64,000 nucleotides of DNA, taken from assembly GCF_008710285.1 (NCBI RefSeq), contig NZ_VYQF01000010.1, forward strand, positions 81,422 through 145,421, read 5' to 3'. The position numbers and the translations under genes are program-made. Source of the stretch: Ginsengibacter hankyongi. GTDB taxonomy: Bacteria; Bacteroidota; Bacteroidia; Chitinophagales; Chitinophagaceae. Under the pieces are notes generated by a model that did not search any database, had not been told where the DNA came from, and saw only the letters and a program-made list of their open reading frames with translations. Positions 26,266 to 35,592 of the stretch are shown in pieces (the first letter of the stretch is position 1; each line of letters starts with the position of its first letter).

Positions 26266-27060
26266 TTATTGATGGAGTTGTACCGATCCTAAATTAGTAA
26301 CGACGCCAGTTGCTACGTTGGTAGAAATTGTAGAATCCCTATAAGAATTATTAGCGTGGATAGCCACATTATAATTACCCGCCTGCAGGCCACCAATTAA
26401 AAAATTTCCTGAAGTTGAGTCAGCAATGGCGGAGCCAATTGTATCAGATACATTTTGGATAGCGTAAACTATACTGTGAGAGCCGGCCGGCATTACCATA
26501 CCCTTAATAGCTCCGGAAGTAGCGGTGGTATAAGTCCTTATAACCGGCTTAAGTGAATAAGACCCGTTCCCTGTTTGAACAATGGAACGCCCTGCATCAA
26601 AATCGAGCCAGATCTTATATTCAATGCCTGCTACCAGCGTCGCATGAATATTTAATTTTAAACCAGATTGTTGTGCAGACGGAGTAGTAAGCGGAAACGT
26701 TGCTCCATTTATTACTACTGAATTATTACTTCCCAGTACAAGCCTGATCTGGGATACGGTTCCTGCGGGGAGTTCCTGCGAAGCTAAAACGGTATCAATA
26801 CCATTTTTGAAATCAAGTAAATCATATACTCCTTTCCTCTTTAGGGGAAGAGAAGTCCATCCACTTTGGGCGCCGCTATCGGCACTTGAATTTACTTGTA
26901 TATCTTGTATGTCAATATTAACTGCATCATAGGCAGACGGGTCATCAGTAAGTGAGACGGTCATTCTTGATGGGCCTGTGGTACTGTTTTTTTTACAGGC
27001 AACAGTGCAGATACTAACAAAAGATACAATAGCAATAAATAATTTGAAAGAAATTTTCAT
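26266..27060 (-). CDS. DUF4382 lipoprotein with a carboxypeptidase-regulatory-like domain
   Basis: A 264-residue protein with a lipoprotein signal (SICTVACKK, Cys at about residue 22). The DUF4382 domain follows (MTVSLTDDPSAYDAVNIDIQ in the opening strand), and the C-terminal 85 residues resemble a carboxypeptidase regulatory-like beta-sandwich (GAIKGMVMPAGSHSIVYAI). It should be anchored on the outer or inner membrane surface. DUF4382 proteins are frequent in Bacteroidota, and their role is unknown. It is monocistronic and ends near the bidirectional terminator. Confidence 0.87.
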   Translation of the reverse strand: MKISFKLFIAIVSFVSICTVACKKNSTTGPSRMTVSLTDDPSAYDAVNIDIQDIQVNSSADSGAQSGWTSLPLKRKGVYDLLDFKNGIDTVLASQELPAGTVSQIRLVLGSNNSVVINGATFPLTTPSAQQSGLKLNIHATLVAGIEYKIWLDFDAGRSIVQTGNGSYSLKPVIRTYTTATSGAIKGMVMPAGSHSIVYAIQNVSDTIGSAIADSTSGNFLIGGLQAGNYNVAIHANNSYRDSTISTNVATGVVTNLGSVQLHQ

Positions 27061-27775
27061 ACGGTGTTTTTAGGTTAAAAATATTATTTGCTGTGAACGC
27101 CAAAATGATGCCATGTATTGTAAATTTTAAAAGTGGATTATCCCCAATATTGCGGATTGGACATCTATTCCAGGAAAAGTGCCTTGAGAAATTAGCTGCT
27201 TAGGACATCCTTGTGCAGTCGTTAATTTTTGGGTTAATTGTTAAAGGGTAAATCTACTTAACCGCTAATCAATTCTAAGTAATTTCCACACTGGTTGCAT
27301 AGTAAATTCACTTATCCCGGTTGTGGCGTTGCCCATAATGGGAAAGTAGCGGGAAATAGAAGAGTTCGGGTTTGTTAGCATTAACAATAATCAATAAAAC
27401 CATTCCGCTATAACCCTGATTTTATAAAATGTTCTATTACCACAATGCATGGTGTTGAATTAACGGTAACCAGTTTTTATTATTTCGCGAAGACTGTAAT
27501 ATGATAGTAACCAGGCTTACGACACGGCCGCTTTATTTTTATTGCGCCCATTGAGAAAATATCCCGCTGTACGTTTTTTGCTGCCCCGTGCCTAACGCAG
27601 CAACCCTTACGGAATATAACTGGCCCGGTCTTAAATTATTAAAAGTAAAAGTGCAGCGTAATATGGATATGATGGCAGGACATTGTTGGCCAAACTCAAA
27701 GAAATTTGCCTATATTAGATTAGTGGACGTTCTACAACTTTTGCCGCTTATGTTGTAACGCTCAAATTCATTGTA
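27061..27775. other. Gene-free spacer of about 715 bases
   Basis: No frame here shows recognisable coding character. A stretch around 27570-27750 is open for about 50 codons on the plus strand but matches nothing I know and has no promoter-like signal. It may be decayed coding sequence. Confidence 0.35.
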
Positions 27776-28306
27776 ATGAAAACTATTGTTTATATAGGAA
27801 CTAGTTTAGATGGCTTTATTGCACGAAAAGATGGAAATATTGATTGGTTAATGAAGTTTGCAAGTGCAGAAGTCTTCAAACCTTATGAGGAATTAACAAA
27901 ACGAATCGATACAATTCTGATGGGGAGAAATACATTCAACAAAGTCCTTACATTTCCTTCCTGGCCTTATAAAAAGAAAATTCATGTCTTAAGCAAAAGC
28001 CTCACTCAAATTCCAAAAAAGTATAAAGATAAAGTTACAGTTTTGTCTCTTAGTCCAATAGATGCTCTTAAGCATTTATCTAAAAATGGGTATTCAACTA
28101 TTTATGTTGATGGCGGTAGCCTGATCCAAAGTTTTTTAAAAGATGATCTTATTGATGAACTGATAATTTCAAAAGTGCCCGTTCTTATAGGAGATGGAAT
28201 TTCATTATTTGGCTTTCTGGATTCTGACCTGGAATTTAAACATTTAAAAACCGAATCATTTTCAAATGGGTTAGTAATGAGTTTTTATGAACGGCAGAAA
28301 AAATAA
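27776..28306 (+). CDS. Dihydrofolate reductase-like / RibD C-terminal domain protein
   Basis: A 176-residue protein opening MKTIVYIGTSLDGFIARKDG, followed by ILMGRNTF, a Gly-rich segment IYVDGGSLIQSFL and the closing ISKVPVLIGDGISLFG. These are the hallmarks of the RibD_C/DHFR-like reductase fold that binds NADPH. Stand-alone members (YwjB/YyaP type) are cytoplasmic reductases of unknown substrate; the gene is not near riboflavin genes. It is followed by repeat-like sequence at 28335-28440. Confidence 0.9.
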   Translation: MKTIVYIGTSLDGFIARKDGNIDWLMKFASAEVFKPYEELTKRIDTILMGRNTFNKVLTFPSWPYKKKIHVLSKSLTQIPKKYKDKVTVLSLSPIDALKHLSKNGYSTIYVDGGSLIQSFLKDDLIDELIISKVPVLIGDGISLFGFLDSDLEFKHLKTESFSNGLVMSFYERQKK

Positions 28307-28334
28307 TGTCGGCTAACAGATAAGACTCATCCAC

Positions 28335-28440
28335 AGGCTACTCATAGAATCTATAAATTATAAAAGTACCGCTATCCGGAATTTGCAACTCCGGATATTT
28401 AACAGGTATAACAGCCAAGTGTAAACGAACGGAAAACAAA
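28335..28440 (-). repeat. Divergent copy of the dispersed intergenic repeat (upstream flank of RDD gene)
   Basis: The segment ATAAATTATAAAAGTACC is the reverse complement of the right end seen in the 58 kb and 51 kb copies (GTACTTTTATAATTYAAAC), followed by a small stem and GTATAACAGCCAAG. A second copy with the same order lies at 29050-29160, so the broken RDD gene is bracketed by two like-oriented copies. Confidence 0.45.
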
Positions 28441-28576
28441 ATGAATTATAAAAGGTATGGTTTGGTAAAATCGCAAAGCATGTCTATTTGGTTGCATTGC
28501 CGCTATTTATTAGTTTTAAGTTAGGCAATGCACGAATTTGCATGAAATCCGTTAACACTATCTATTATGTAAGACA

Positions 28577-29029
28577 ATGGCCCTTATAGCCAAAACAAAT
28601 CTCAAAAAGCGAATAATTGCAACACTCCTGGACTATACCCTATTTTCGTTTGCAACATTTATTTACATAATGCTGGCCGGGCATAATAATGATGAAGGTG
28701 GTAAAACAGTAAACGGTCTGTTGGCATTGGCCATTCCGGCTGCCTGGTTTATCTATTTCGTAGTTATCGAAGCTCTAAACGGTGCAACGCTTGCACATCA
28801 GGGACTGGATTTAAAAGTGTTAACTATTTGAAAGAAATGAAATTGAATTTACACAAGCGTTAAAGCGACATTTGCTTGACCCAATTGATATATTTATGGT
28901 ATTCCTGCAATCATAGCGATTAAAAATTCAGAAAGACATCAACGTTTAGGAGACATGTGGGCAAAAACAATTGTGGTGGACAAAAAAGATAAAGAACAAT
29001 TTTTATTAGATAACATCGGGCAAGTTTGA
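28577..29029 (+). pseudogene. RDD-family membrane protein, broken by two frameshifts
   Basis: The first frame (28577-28831, 84 residues) encodes two membrane spans and starts KKRIIATLLDYTLFSF, the typical RDD opening. It then breaks. The next frame continues ERNEIEFTQALKRHLLDPID from about 28829, and a third frame gives IPAIIAIKNSERHQRLGDMW followed by AKTIVVD, the RDD C-terminus with its conserved Asp, ending at a TGA at 29027-29029. Joined, these make a normal protein of about 150 residues. Two separate indels make a sequencing error unlikely, so this is a real pseudogene. It lies between two repeat copies. Confidence 0.8.
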
Positions 29030-29049
29030 CAAGATTGACTGTATGCAAC

Positions 29050-29160
29050 ACCGGCTATCCGCAGAATGTATAAATTATAAAAGTACCACCCCCAAAGTTT
29101 GTAATTTATTATATTTAAAGAGGTATAACAGCTAAGCCTAAACGAATCGGAAAAAGTTGA
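29050..29160 (-). repeat. Divergent copy of the dispersed intergenic repeat (downstream flank of RDD gene)
   Basis: It carries TAAATTATAAAAGTACC and GTATAACAGCTAAG in the same order and spacing as the copy at 28335-28440, about 710 bases away. It occupies most of the gap before the permease gene. Confidence 0.45.
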
Positions 29161-29371
29161 CTCCAACCGTCTTAAATATCTCCTCTTTCACAACCCCGCA
29201 TCAATCACTCATAATAGCCAATCGAACCATTCCCAGCATTGCGATTTATTAAGTCAATTCGCGGATACCTGCATTGTTTAAAAAATTGCTCCCGGCAAAT
29301 AAAAAGTTTATATTCACAATAGAATCACTTTTCTTCTTCGGTAATAATTTTTCATCAAAACTCAAGTAACC

Positions 29372-30700
29372 ATGCCAACTGCAAACCCCGATGAGGGCTT
29401 AAAACGTGTTATCGGCGTACCCGCACTTACACTTTCAATTATAAGCGGCGTAGTCGGTGCAGGAATTTTTGTACTTCCTGCAATTGTGGGGGCAGAACTG
29501 GGCGCCTTTAGTGTATTTGCCTATATATTTTGCGGCATCCTCCTCGCTTCCATTATGCTTTGCTATGCGGAAACAGGAAGCCGTATTACAACGAGTGGTG
29601 GTTCCTATGCATATGTAGAGGCAGCATTTGGCGACTTCCCGGGTTACATCGTTAACTGGATGTATTTTTTTGGATGGAGCATTATCGGCAGCGCCGCATT
29701 AATGAACATTATAGCAGACTCGCTAAGTGTTTTATTTCCCGTGTTTTCAAACCCACTGGTACGGGGTGTATTTTTTCTTATCCTGTCATTGTTTATGATA
29801 TTCATAAATGTATACGGGGCAAAGCAAAGTGTAGGTGTTGTAAAAATTATTACTATTATAAAACTGCTTCCGTTGCTTGGTATCATCATCTTCGGCTTCA
29901 GTGAAGTGCACACAGCTAACCTGCGCTGGGAGCATTTACCTTCTTTTAAAAGCTTTGCCGATACCACGCTCGTTTTGTTCTTTGCGTTTGCCGGATTTGA
30001 AACTTCGCTCGGTGCAAGCGGAGAAATTAAAAATCCAAAACGGGCCGTGCCGCTTAGTATTTGCATAGCAGGAGTAGTTGTGCTGGTAATTTATATGCTT
30101 TTACAAATGGTGACACAAGGTTCGTTGGGAGCACAAATGGCTTTATATAAAAATGCTCCTTTAGCAGCAGTTGCAGGCAAAGTCGTCGGACCCATAGGCG
30201 GAACTGTTCTGCTGCTCTGTGCAGCGCTTTCATGTTTTGGAAATGTAACGCTTGATATATTGTGCACACCGCGGTCTTTATTTGCGGGTGCCAACGATGG
30301 ATTATTTCCGAAATTTTTAGGCAAAGTTCATCCTAAGTTTGCCACACCATACATTGCTGTGATAACTTACGGTTTATTGATATTTATCTTTTCCATTTCA
30401 GGCGGATTTCAACAATTAGCGCTTATGGCAAGCGCCATCATATTGCTTATCTATCTCGCGGTTATTTTATCAACTATTAAATTGCGAATGAAAAAAGATG
30501 AAGAAGGTCAAAAACTTTTTAAGGCACCCGGCGGATGGGTTACACCATTGATCGGCATTGCGGCTATTGTCTGGTTACTGACCAGTTTAGGTAAATGGGA
30601 AATTCTTTCGACGCTTTTATTCATTGCGGCTGTAAGCGTTATTTACTTTGTCACCAGGCCCATCAGGCATAAAAATAAGTTGGTGAAAATTATGAAGTGA
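29372..30700 (+). CDS. APC-family amino-acid permease
   Basis: A 442-residue protein with twelve hydrophobic spans. The first span contains SIISGVVGAGIFVLPAIVG, the consensus substrate-binding break of APC transporters. Later FAFAGFETSLGASGEIKNPK matches the central APC motif with its conserved Glu. It should be an inner-membrane amino-acid or polyamine transporter; specificity cannot be assigned. It appears monocistronic, with a terminator-like stem at 30931-30966. Confidence 0.9.
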   Translation: MPTANPDEGLKRVIGVPALTLSIISGVVGAGIFVLPAIVGAELGAFSVFAYIFCGILLASIMLCYAETGSRITTSGGSYAYVEAAFGDFPGYIVNWMYFFGWSIIGSAALMNIIADSLSVLFPVFSNPLVRGVFFLILSLFMIFINVYGAKQSVGVVKIITIIKLLPLLGIIIFGFSEVHTANLRWEHLPSFKSFADTTLVLFFAFAGFETSLGASGEIKNPKRAVPLSICIAGVVVLVIYMLLQMVTQGSLGAQMALYKNAPLAAVAGKVVGPIGGTVLLLCAALSCFGNVTLDILCTPRSLFAGANDGLFPKFLGKVHPKFATPYIAVITYGLLIFIFSISGGFQQLALMASAIILLIYLAVILSTIKLRMKKDEEGQKLFKAPGGWVTPLIGIAAIVWLLTSLGKWEILSTLLFIAAVSVIYFVTRPIRHKNKLVKIMK

Positions 30701-30930
30701 GGATGCCTGCGATGAAGTGTCATGTGCGGAAAAAGGTGCGGTATATAAAAAACCTAATTATTAAGTCCTGCTATACCATGCCTGCACCCAAGGATATCCA
30801 ACGCAATATAACAGCCAGGGTTAAACGAATTGCACAATGGTTTGCTCCTGCAAAGGATAAAGTATGCATTAGCGTACCTGCTTATCAACCTGTATTTAAT
30901 TTGTATTGCTGTACCAGGTACCAGCTAAAC

Positions 30931-30966
30931 AAAAACCCAACGTAAGTGTTGGGCTTGTTTTTTGGT
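30931..30966. terminator. Intrinsic terminator
   Basis: CCCAAC (30936-30941) pairs with GTTGGG (30948-30953); A-run on the left and T-rich tail on the right allow use in both directions. It lies 230 bases after the permease stop. Confidence 0.6.
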
Positions 30967-31668
30967 TTCTCTGGGAATAATATTTTGGAAAGGTGTATCA
31001 ATACTTAATCCAAGATGTGTTAATTGCGTGTAAGTAATTTTTTATTATTAGTATATTTTACTAATAATAAATTTTGGTTTAATTAGATATATCAACAAAT
31101 TATATATAGTTTAGTAACGGTTTTTCATAGGATATTGGATTTTAAAACAAGACTGGATTTCTATCCGGTCTTCTTTTTATTCCATATATCTGGAAAACCG
31201 GTCATCCCAACTTTACCGGCGTCCTCACCGTACAATCTATAGCTTCACGGCCGTTGAGGCACTTATTTGCTTTCAAAAATGCACATCAACAATTTGTACA
31301 AGTCGCCTGAAACGTATGCCAGTCAAATCTTTGCTGCCAATTAAGGTGGCCAGGGGAAATGTCCGCTTTGGTTAAAAATTGAGCGGCTTTGGTAAGGCAT
31401 TTCAGAAATTGTTCCGATATTTTTGCCTTTTATAGAACTCAACTATAAGGTTTAAAAACAATAACTGCCGTGCCGAAACTAACTTTTCTTATCACTTCCA
31501 AAAGTCCACGTCCGTTGTTCAAACGAAACGCATTAAAAGAAATTTTAAACGGCAACGTTACTGAAGAAAATTATGCTTTGCTTGAGGATGATTGGACGAT
31601 TGATAAGCGTTGTAGTGACGCTTTGAAATATTGGCAACTAGCGGGCGATGCGAGATATAACCGTCTTC
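30967..31668. other. Gene-poor spacer with a perfect AT-rich hairpin
   Basis: The spacer contains a perfect 13-bp inverted repeat at 31042-31072 (arms like TTATTATTAGTA, 5-base loop) and, 75 bases further, an intrinsic terminator at 31149-31180. The only frame near its end (from a GTG at 31470) is weak and overlaps the next gene. No gene can be supported. Confidence 0.4.
31149..31180 (+). terminator. Intrinsic terminator without an adjacent gene
   Basis: AAGACTGGA pairs with TCCGGTCTT (one G-U pair), followed by CTTTTTATT. The nearest plus-strand gene ends 450 bases upstream and already has its own terminator, so a short unannotated transcript may end here. Confidence 0.5.
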
Positions 31669-32292
31669 TTATTGTTTTGTATATTTAATATCCTCCAACG
31701 GCAGTAGATAATTGGGCAGACAGCTAAGCGTTTTATCATCTTCAATTGTAAAATCAATGCCTTTAAAACTTACCTGTTCCAGGGACGGGTTGAGGGTAAT
31801 TGTAAAATGGTTATTGTCGTTTGCTTTATCCTTAATTAGCGTAGCAACATCAGGAAACAAAGTATGTTGAACATAGATCGTATCGCAGTGTGCCATACCC
31901 ATATTTACTTCGCCGCTATCATTGGAGTATGTCCGTTTTTGCTGGCCATCCGTAATAAAAATGCATAAAATATCGCGGAGTAAGTAGGCGTTGGCATCTT
32001 TAAAAATAAGGTTATATCCTTTGGCCTGTTTAGACTGGCTGGTTACGCTAAAATCTTTACCGGGTTCCTTATCGCTCTTTAGTTGAAGCGTGTTGCCTGT
32101 TACAGAGAAAGTACCCGTTGCGTTGCGATCAACGGCGCCATAGCTAAAAAAGAATTGAAACTTACCATCTGCCGTAAAATTAAAACCCGAGGCCATTTCC
32201 ATCTTTCCAAAGTAATATTCACCTTCAATTTTGTGTTGCGACATGGATTGCAGGTTTACAATAAGCAGTAATAAAACAATACCTTTTTTCAA
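31669..32292 (-). CDS. Secreted protein of unknown function, TTG start
   Basis: A 207-residue protein. The only sensible start is a TTG at 32290-32292, which gives a good signal peptide (KKGIVLLLLIVNLQSMSQ); the next Met would remove it. The mature part is beta-rich, with GEYYFGKMEMASGFNFTADG and TGTFSVTGNTLQLKS, resembling the lipocalin/META-like small exported proteins of Bacteroidota, but no named family fits with confidence. A TACATTTTG stretch just before the start resembles a -7 box with one extra T. Confidence 0.7.
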   Translation of the reverse strand: MKKGIVLLLLIVNLQSMSQHKIEGEYYFGKMEMASGFNFTADGKFQFFFSYGAVDRNATGTFSVTGNTLQLKSDKEPGKDFSVTSQSKQAKGYNLIFKDANAYLLRDILCIFITDGQQKRTYSNDSGEVNMGMAHCDTIYVQHTLFPDVATLIKDKANDNNHFTITLNPSLEQVSFKGIDFTIEDDKTLSCLPNYLLPLEDIKYTKQ

Positions 32293-32471
32293 AATGTAAA
32301 TTCGCGTTTGGTTGCACGATAGTTTAATAAAGAAACGAAATTTTCGTTACAAGAAGAAGCCGGGAGTGGCATGAATCTTCGCAAACAATTATAGAGGTAA
32401 TGGCACGTATAGGAATACCCATGACCGTGAAATAACAAAGCCGGAAAAGGTAAACAGTGGTGTGTAAATAA

Positions 32472-32570
32472 CTACTCTATTTCAGGTGGTAATTCATTTT
32501 CAATAAGGGCGTAATAGGCAATCACAATTCCTATAGCAGCAATAGTTGCAACAATTAAAAGACTTTTCAT
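32472..32570 (-). CDS. Small single-span membrane protein (32 residues)
   Basis: An ATG at 32568-32570 opens a 32-codon frame: one hydrophobic span (SLLIVATIAAIGIVIAYYAL) followed by an acidic tail IENELPPEIE and a TAG stop. The sharp boundary between membrane span and acidic end, and its place in the gap between two minus-strand genes, are typical of real small membrane proteins. No family is recognised. Confidence 0.45.
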   Translation of the reverse strand: MKSLLIVATIAAIGIVIAYYALIENELPPEIE

Positions 32571-32632
32571 AAAACAATTTTAATTAGAACTCTCCCAATT
32601 ATTATACCATTGATTTGCGGGCGTGACAATAC

Positions 32633-33148
32633 TTACTGCGTATTCATCTTTAAAAACTCATCTAACCTTTTCTTTTGCCTTAGGTGATGGCGAAAATGCA
32701 TTTCTGCAAACTGCAACCATTCATGAGCGTTCAGGTAATTCAGGCCAGGGTGTTTTGTTTTGCCTTTATATTTACTGGCAGCCATTAATGTTGCCAGCCT
32801 GTTCATCTCATTTTTTATTTTTTCTAAAGAACCACTTAATTGTTCTTTGCTGGCTGGCTGCGGAATACTTGAGTTTGAAGGCGCTCCTTCAATTCGTTCA
32901 TCAGGAAATTCATTATTGCTGAACATGTTTTTGGCCGCGGGCGACGCATCTTCATCTGCATGATCATTTGTTGAAATACAGATTCTTATTTGGTCCATAT
33001 AAAAATTCGTATCGTCTATAAGATGCCTATACAACTGCCCAAGCGACCAGCCGTCAGGAGAAGGCTTAATATATAATTGCGTAAAATGGTATCGTTCTAA
33101 CCCATTTATCCAGCTATCCACTATATGGTTAAAATCGTCGATTAACAT
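32633..33148 (-). CDS. DinB-like superfamily protein
   Basis: A 171-residue four-helix-bundle protein of the DinB/YfiT type. The metal-binding histidines are seen in SLGQLYRHLIDD and in the C-terminal AEMHFRHHLRQKKRLDEF. Stand-alone DinB proteins of this kind act as metal-dependent hydrolases or thiol (bacillithiol- or glutathione-like) transferases; the substrate is unknown. An internal Ala/Ser/Pro-rich segment separates the two helices pairs. Confidence 0.87.
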   Translation of the reverse strand: MLIDDFNHIVDSWINGLERYHFTQLYIKPSPDGWSLGQLYRHLIDDTNFYMDQIRICISTNDHADEDASPAAKNMFSNNEFPDERIEGAPSNSSIPQPASKEQLSGSLEKIKNEMNRLATLMAASKYKGKTKHPGLNYLNAHEWLQFAEMHFRHHLRQKKRLDEFLKMNTQ

Positions 33149-33291
33149 TGCAACCCTTTTACAGATGCTAAATTATTATTATTTTTTTTTCATAAATAAT
33201 TATTGTTTCTACGGATGTTTTTTCCCAAAGTTTAATGTAGTAGTTTTAAGAAACAGTTTCCACCCATATATAAAAATCAAAGTTCAAAAAA

Positions 33292-33654
33292 ATGAAAAGA
33301 AATTTATTTAATTCTATGTTAGTCTGCTGCTGTTTTATTTTTTTAATGGCAGTAGCGGCCAACTTAAACGGGCGATGGAAGGGAGTATTAACCACGCCCG
33401 ATGGCAATAACCTTGACGTATCTTATAACTTTAAGGTAAGCGGTGATACATTAACAGGCACTGCAGAATCACCGGAAGGAATGGTAACTATAGACAGCGG
33501 GAGAGTTGAGGATAATACATTTTCTTTCCAGGTTACAGTGGATGGTAATGCTTATCCACATAAGGGAAAGCTCTATGATGATTCGTGCGGAATTGATATT
33601 GACTTTGGCAGCCAGTGGGTGCATACTACGCTGCTAAGAGATACGGCGAGATGA
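33292..33654 (+). CDS. Small secreted beta-sandwich protein
   Basis: A 120-residue protein with a signal peptide (RNLFNSMLVCCCFIFLMAVAA). The mature part, NLNGRWKGVLTTPDGNNLDV then YNFKVSGDTLTGTAESPEG, is of a lipocalin-like type often seen in Bacteroidota secreted proteins, sometimes beside glycoside hydrolases. The cysteine cluster lies inside the signal. No neighbour shares its strand closely, so it is expressed alone. Function unknown. Confidence 0.75.
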   Translation: MKRNLFNSMLVCCCFIFLMAVAANLNGRWKGVLTTPDGNNLDVSYNFKVSGDTLTGTAESPEGMVTIDSGRVEDNTFSFQVTVDGNAYPHKGKLYDDSCGIDIDFGSQWVHTTLLRDTAR

Positions 33655-33694
33655 CAAAGACTTTCTTCAGTAATTAAATGTCTTAACTAAACCG

Positions 33695-34114
33695 TTAGGC
33701 ATGCTCTTTACTCATGTTATTGGCGACGGAGTATTTAATCATTTTACTTAAGATGGTAAGATTGATGTCTTGTAGTGCTGGGATATAAATGCAGCCTTTC
33801 CCGGTTTTGTGTTTTCCAAATTTTGTATGCAGTTTGTCTCTTTGTTCAGGGCTTATTGATAGATATAAAACAATTGCATTTGCCCTTGAAGCAAATGCTG
33901 CAAGCGGTGCATCACCTTCATGCCCGCTTTCATATTTGTAGTGATAGCTTCCAAAACCAACAATACCTGTGCCCCACATTTTTGGTTCAAGCCGGGTAAC
34001 TTTATAAATTAACGCGGTAATTTCAGTACAATCTTTACGCCTGTCTGCATCCGGAATATTATTTAAATATGTCGAAACGCTATTGCTGGTTTCCGTTGTT
34101 TTATTTTTGGCCAT
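33695..34114 (-). CDS. DUF1801 domain protein (YdhG-like)
   Basis: A 139-residue protein matching DUF1801: SVSTYLNNIPDADRRKDC near the start, then EPKMWGTGIVGFGSYHYKY and GKGCIYIPALQDINLTIL. The family has an SRPBCC-unrelated alpha/beta fold related to frataxin-like YdhG; it is cytoplasmic and may bind small ligands or metals. It stands alone. Confidence 0.87.
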   Translation of the reverse strand: MAKNKTTETSNSVSTYLNNIPDADRRKDCTEITALIYKVTRLEPKMWGTGIVGFGSYHYKYESGHEGDAPLAAFASRANAIVLYLSISPEQRDKLHTKFGKHKTGKGCIYIPALQDINLTILSKMIKYSVANNMSKEHA

Positions 34115-34272
34115 AAGATTAAATGCTGCTTACACTAATTTAATTATTTTTATTTAGCTCATGCAAGCTGGTGAGCAAGTTATTAAGCCGTATGTTCTTT
34201 CTTTGAAAAGCAATTAATCGTTAATGAATGGTATATAATAATCAAACGTGTTCGAAAAGGAAAACATTAAAG

Positions 34273-34827
34273 CTACCGGCGCATTCGCAGATACCCCTCG
34301 ATTTCCAGTTGCAGTAAGGCTACATTCAAGTTGCGGTTTTGAACGGGTAATTCCATTACATCATTCGTCTTGTAATTTTCAATAAATTCAAATCCAAAGG
34401 ATTTATAATATTCAATTATTTTAAGGTTATCTGCCCAGGTATCCATTCTCACAAACTGTAACTGGTTTTGCAATGCAAAGACGCAGGCCCAATCCAAAAC
34501 TTTTTGAAATTGTTTAAGGCCTTTAAAATCGGGGTTCACCACTATCCGGTGCAGGTAGATGGCGTTATCCCGGTCTCTTTCGCGCCAGATAAAAGGATCA
34601 CTATACTGAATGCTGAAAATGCAGGTGACGTGGTTGTCCTGCACAATTTTATATTGAAGCCCTTTATCTATGTCTCTTTCCAAACCCATCCTGTCAATGG
34701 CTTCCCAGACCTTATAACCGTTTATTCCCTGCAGATTCATTGCCTGTTCAAAAAGCCAAAATATCATATCTAAATCATCCCGGGATGTATTAATAATTGT
34801 AAAGTTTCCAGGTTGCGTTAATTCCAT
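34273..34827 (-). CDS. GNAT-family acetyltransferase
   Basis: A 184-residue protein with GNAT features: the substrate-side strand YLHRIVVNPDFKGLKQFQKV, the pyrophosphate-binding region immediately after it (weak, without a clear Q-x-x-G-x-G), and the late motif IIEYYKSFGFEFIENYKT. The acceptor is unknown. The weak acetyl-CoA loop is worth noting but does not exclude activity. The neighbour upstream is a MaoC-like hydratase gene on the same strand, about 100 bases away. Confidence 0.82.
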   Translation of the reverse strand: MELTQPGNFTIINTSRDDLDMIFWLFEQAMNLQGINGYKVWEAIDRMGLERDIDKGLQYKIVQDNHVTCIFSIQYSDPFIWRERDRDNAIYLHRIVVNPDFKGLKQFQKVLDWACVFALQNQLQFVRMDTWADNLKIIEYYKSFGFEFIENYKTNDVMELPVQNRNLNVALLQLEIEGYLRMRR

Positions 34828-34929
34828 TTTATAAATTTATTTACATCCCACGGGAGTAAATTATGCCGGTCTTGCGGGCATCATAAAAAATATATTCTTT
34901 CGCCCGATGCGGATAGAACAAAAAGGCTT

Positions 34930-35388
34930 TTAAATAAAATGATAAAGAAATAAAACGTCGCCGGTAAAAGCGGGCTTTGGCTGGTCTTTTATTTCAAGTT
35001 GAATAAAGAGTGTGGCTTTGGTAATGCCCCTGAGGTTAATGATCGATTTAAGCGCAACCCTGCATCGAACTTCACTGTTTACGAGTACTGCCTGCCCAAA
35101 CTTAAGCTGTTCTATACCATAATTTACTTCCATCTTAAGGTTCTGCACATCGGCAACCTGTTTCCAGAAATAAGGTATAAGCGAGAGCGTAAGGTAGCCG
35201 TGCGCAATCGTGGTTTTGAAGGGACTTTCTTTCTTTGCTCTTTCTGCATCGGTGTGTATCCACTGATGGTCAAGCGTGGCATCAGCAAATTGGTTAATCT
35301 GTTCCTGCGTTATTTTATGCCAGTCGGATACGCCGAGTTCTTTGCCTAAATGCGATTCGAATTCTGCATAACTTTTTATGACAACCAT
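34930..35388 (-). CDS. MaoC-like enoyl-CoA hydratase
   Basis: A 152-residue hot-dog-fold protein. The catalytic Asp-His pair and the following HxD are in FADATLDHQWIHTD, and HGYLTLSLIPYF matches the R-specific hydratase loop. It should hydrate short- or medium-chain enoyl-CoA thioesters in the cytoplasm. The start MVVIKSYAEFESHLGKELG is typical of the Nodn-like branch. It is not linked to other fatty-acid genes here. Confidence 0.9.
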   Translation of the reverse strand: MVVIKSYAEFESHLGKELGVSDWHKITQEQINQFADATLDHQWIHTDAERAKKESPFKTTIAHGYLTLSLIPYFWKQVADVQNLKMEVNYGIEQLKFGQAVLVNSEVRCRVALKSIINLRGITKATLFIQLEIKDQPKPAFTGDVLFLYHFI

Positions 35389-35592
35389 AGGTTATAAATT
35401 AATTGAATGATTTTCTTCTTTTAAAATAAGATACATTGGTATTACTGGAAACGTTTTTTTGAATAACTGTTTGTATGTAAACGTCGCTTTTGGGTACCTA
35501 ACGTAAAAATAAAATATCCCGGGTTACAAACATCAGCGCTGCAAAACTTTTATCATGATGAATGGAAAAATAGGTGGATGACAATCTTATCA

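Noticed and set aside
28314..28527. GGCTAAC and GTTAGGC pair before the RDD gene
   Set aside because: These look like attC end boxes but are about 210 bases apart, and the sequence between them contains the dispersed repeat without a matching long stem.
30697..30945. 82-codon frame after the permease gene
   Set aside because: Composition is random, it ends in a terminator stem and matches no family.
31470..31688. 72-codon frame starting with GTG
   Set aside because: It starts with GTG, overlaps the end of the convergent gene, shows no domain and has no promoter; it may be a remnant but cannot be supported as a gene.
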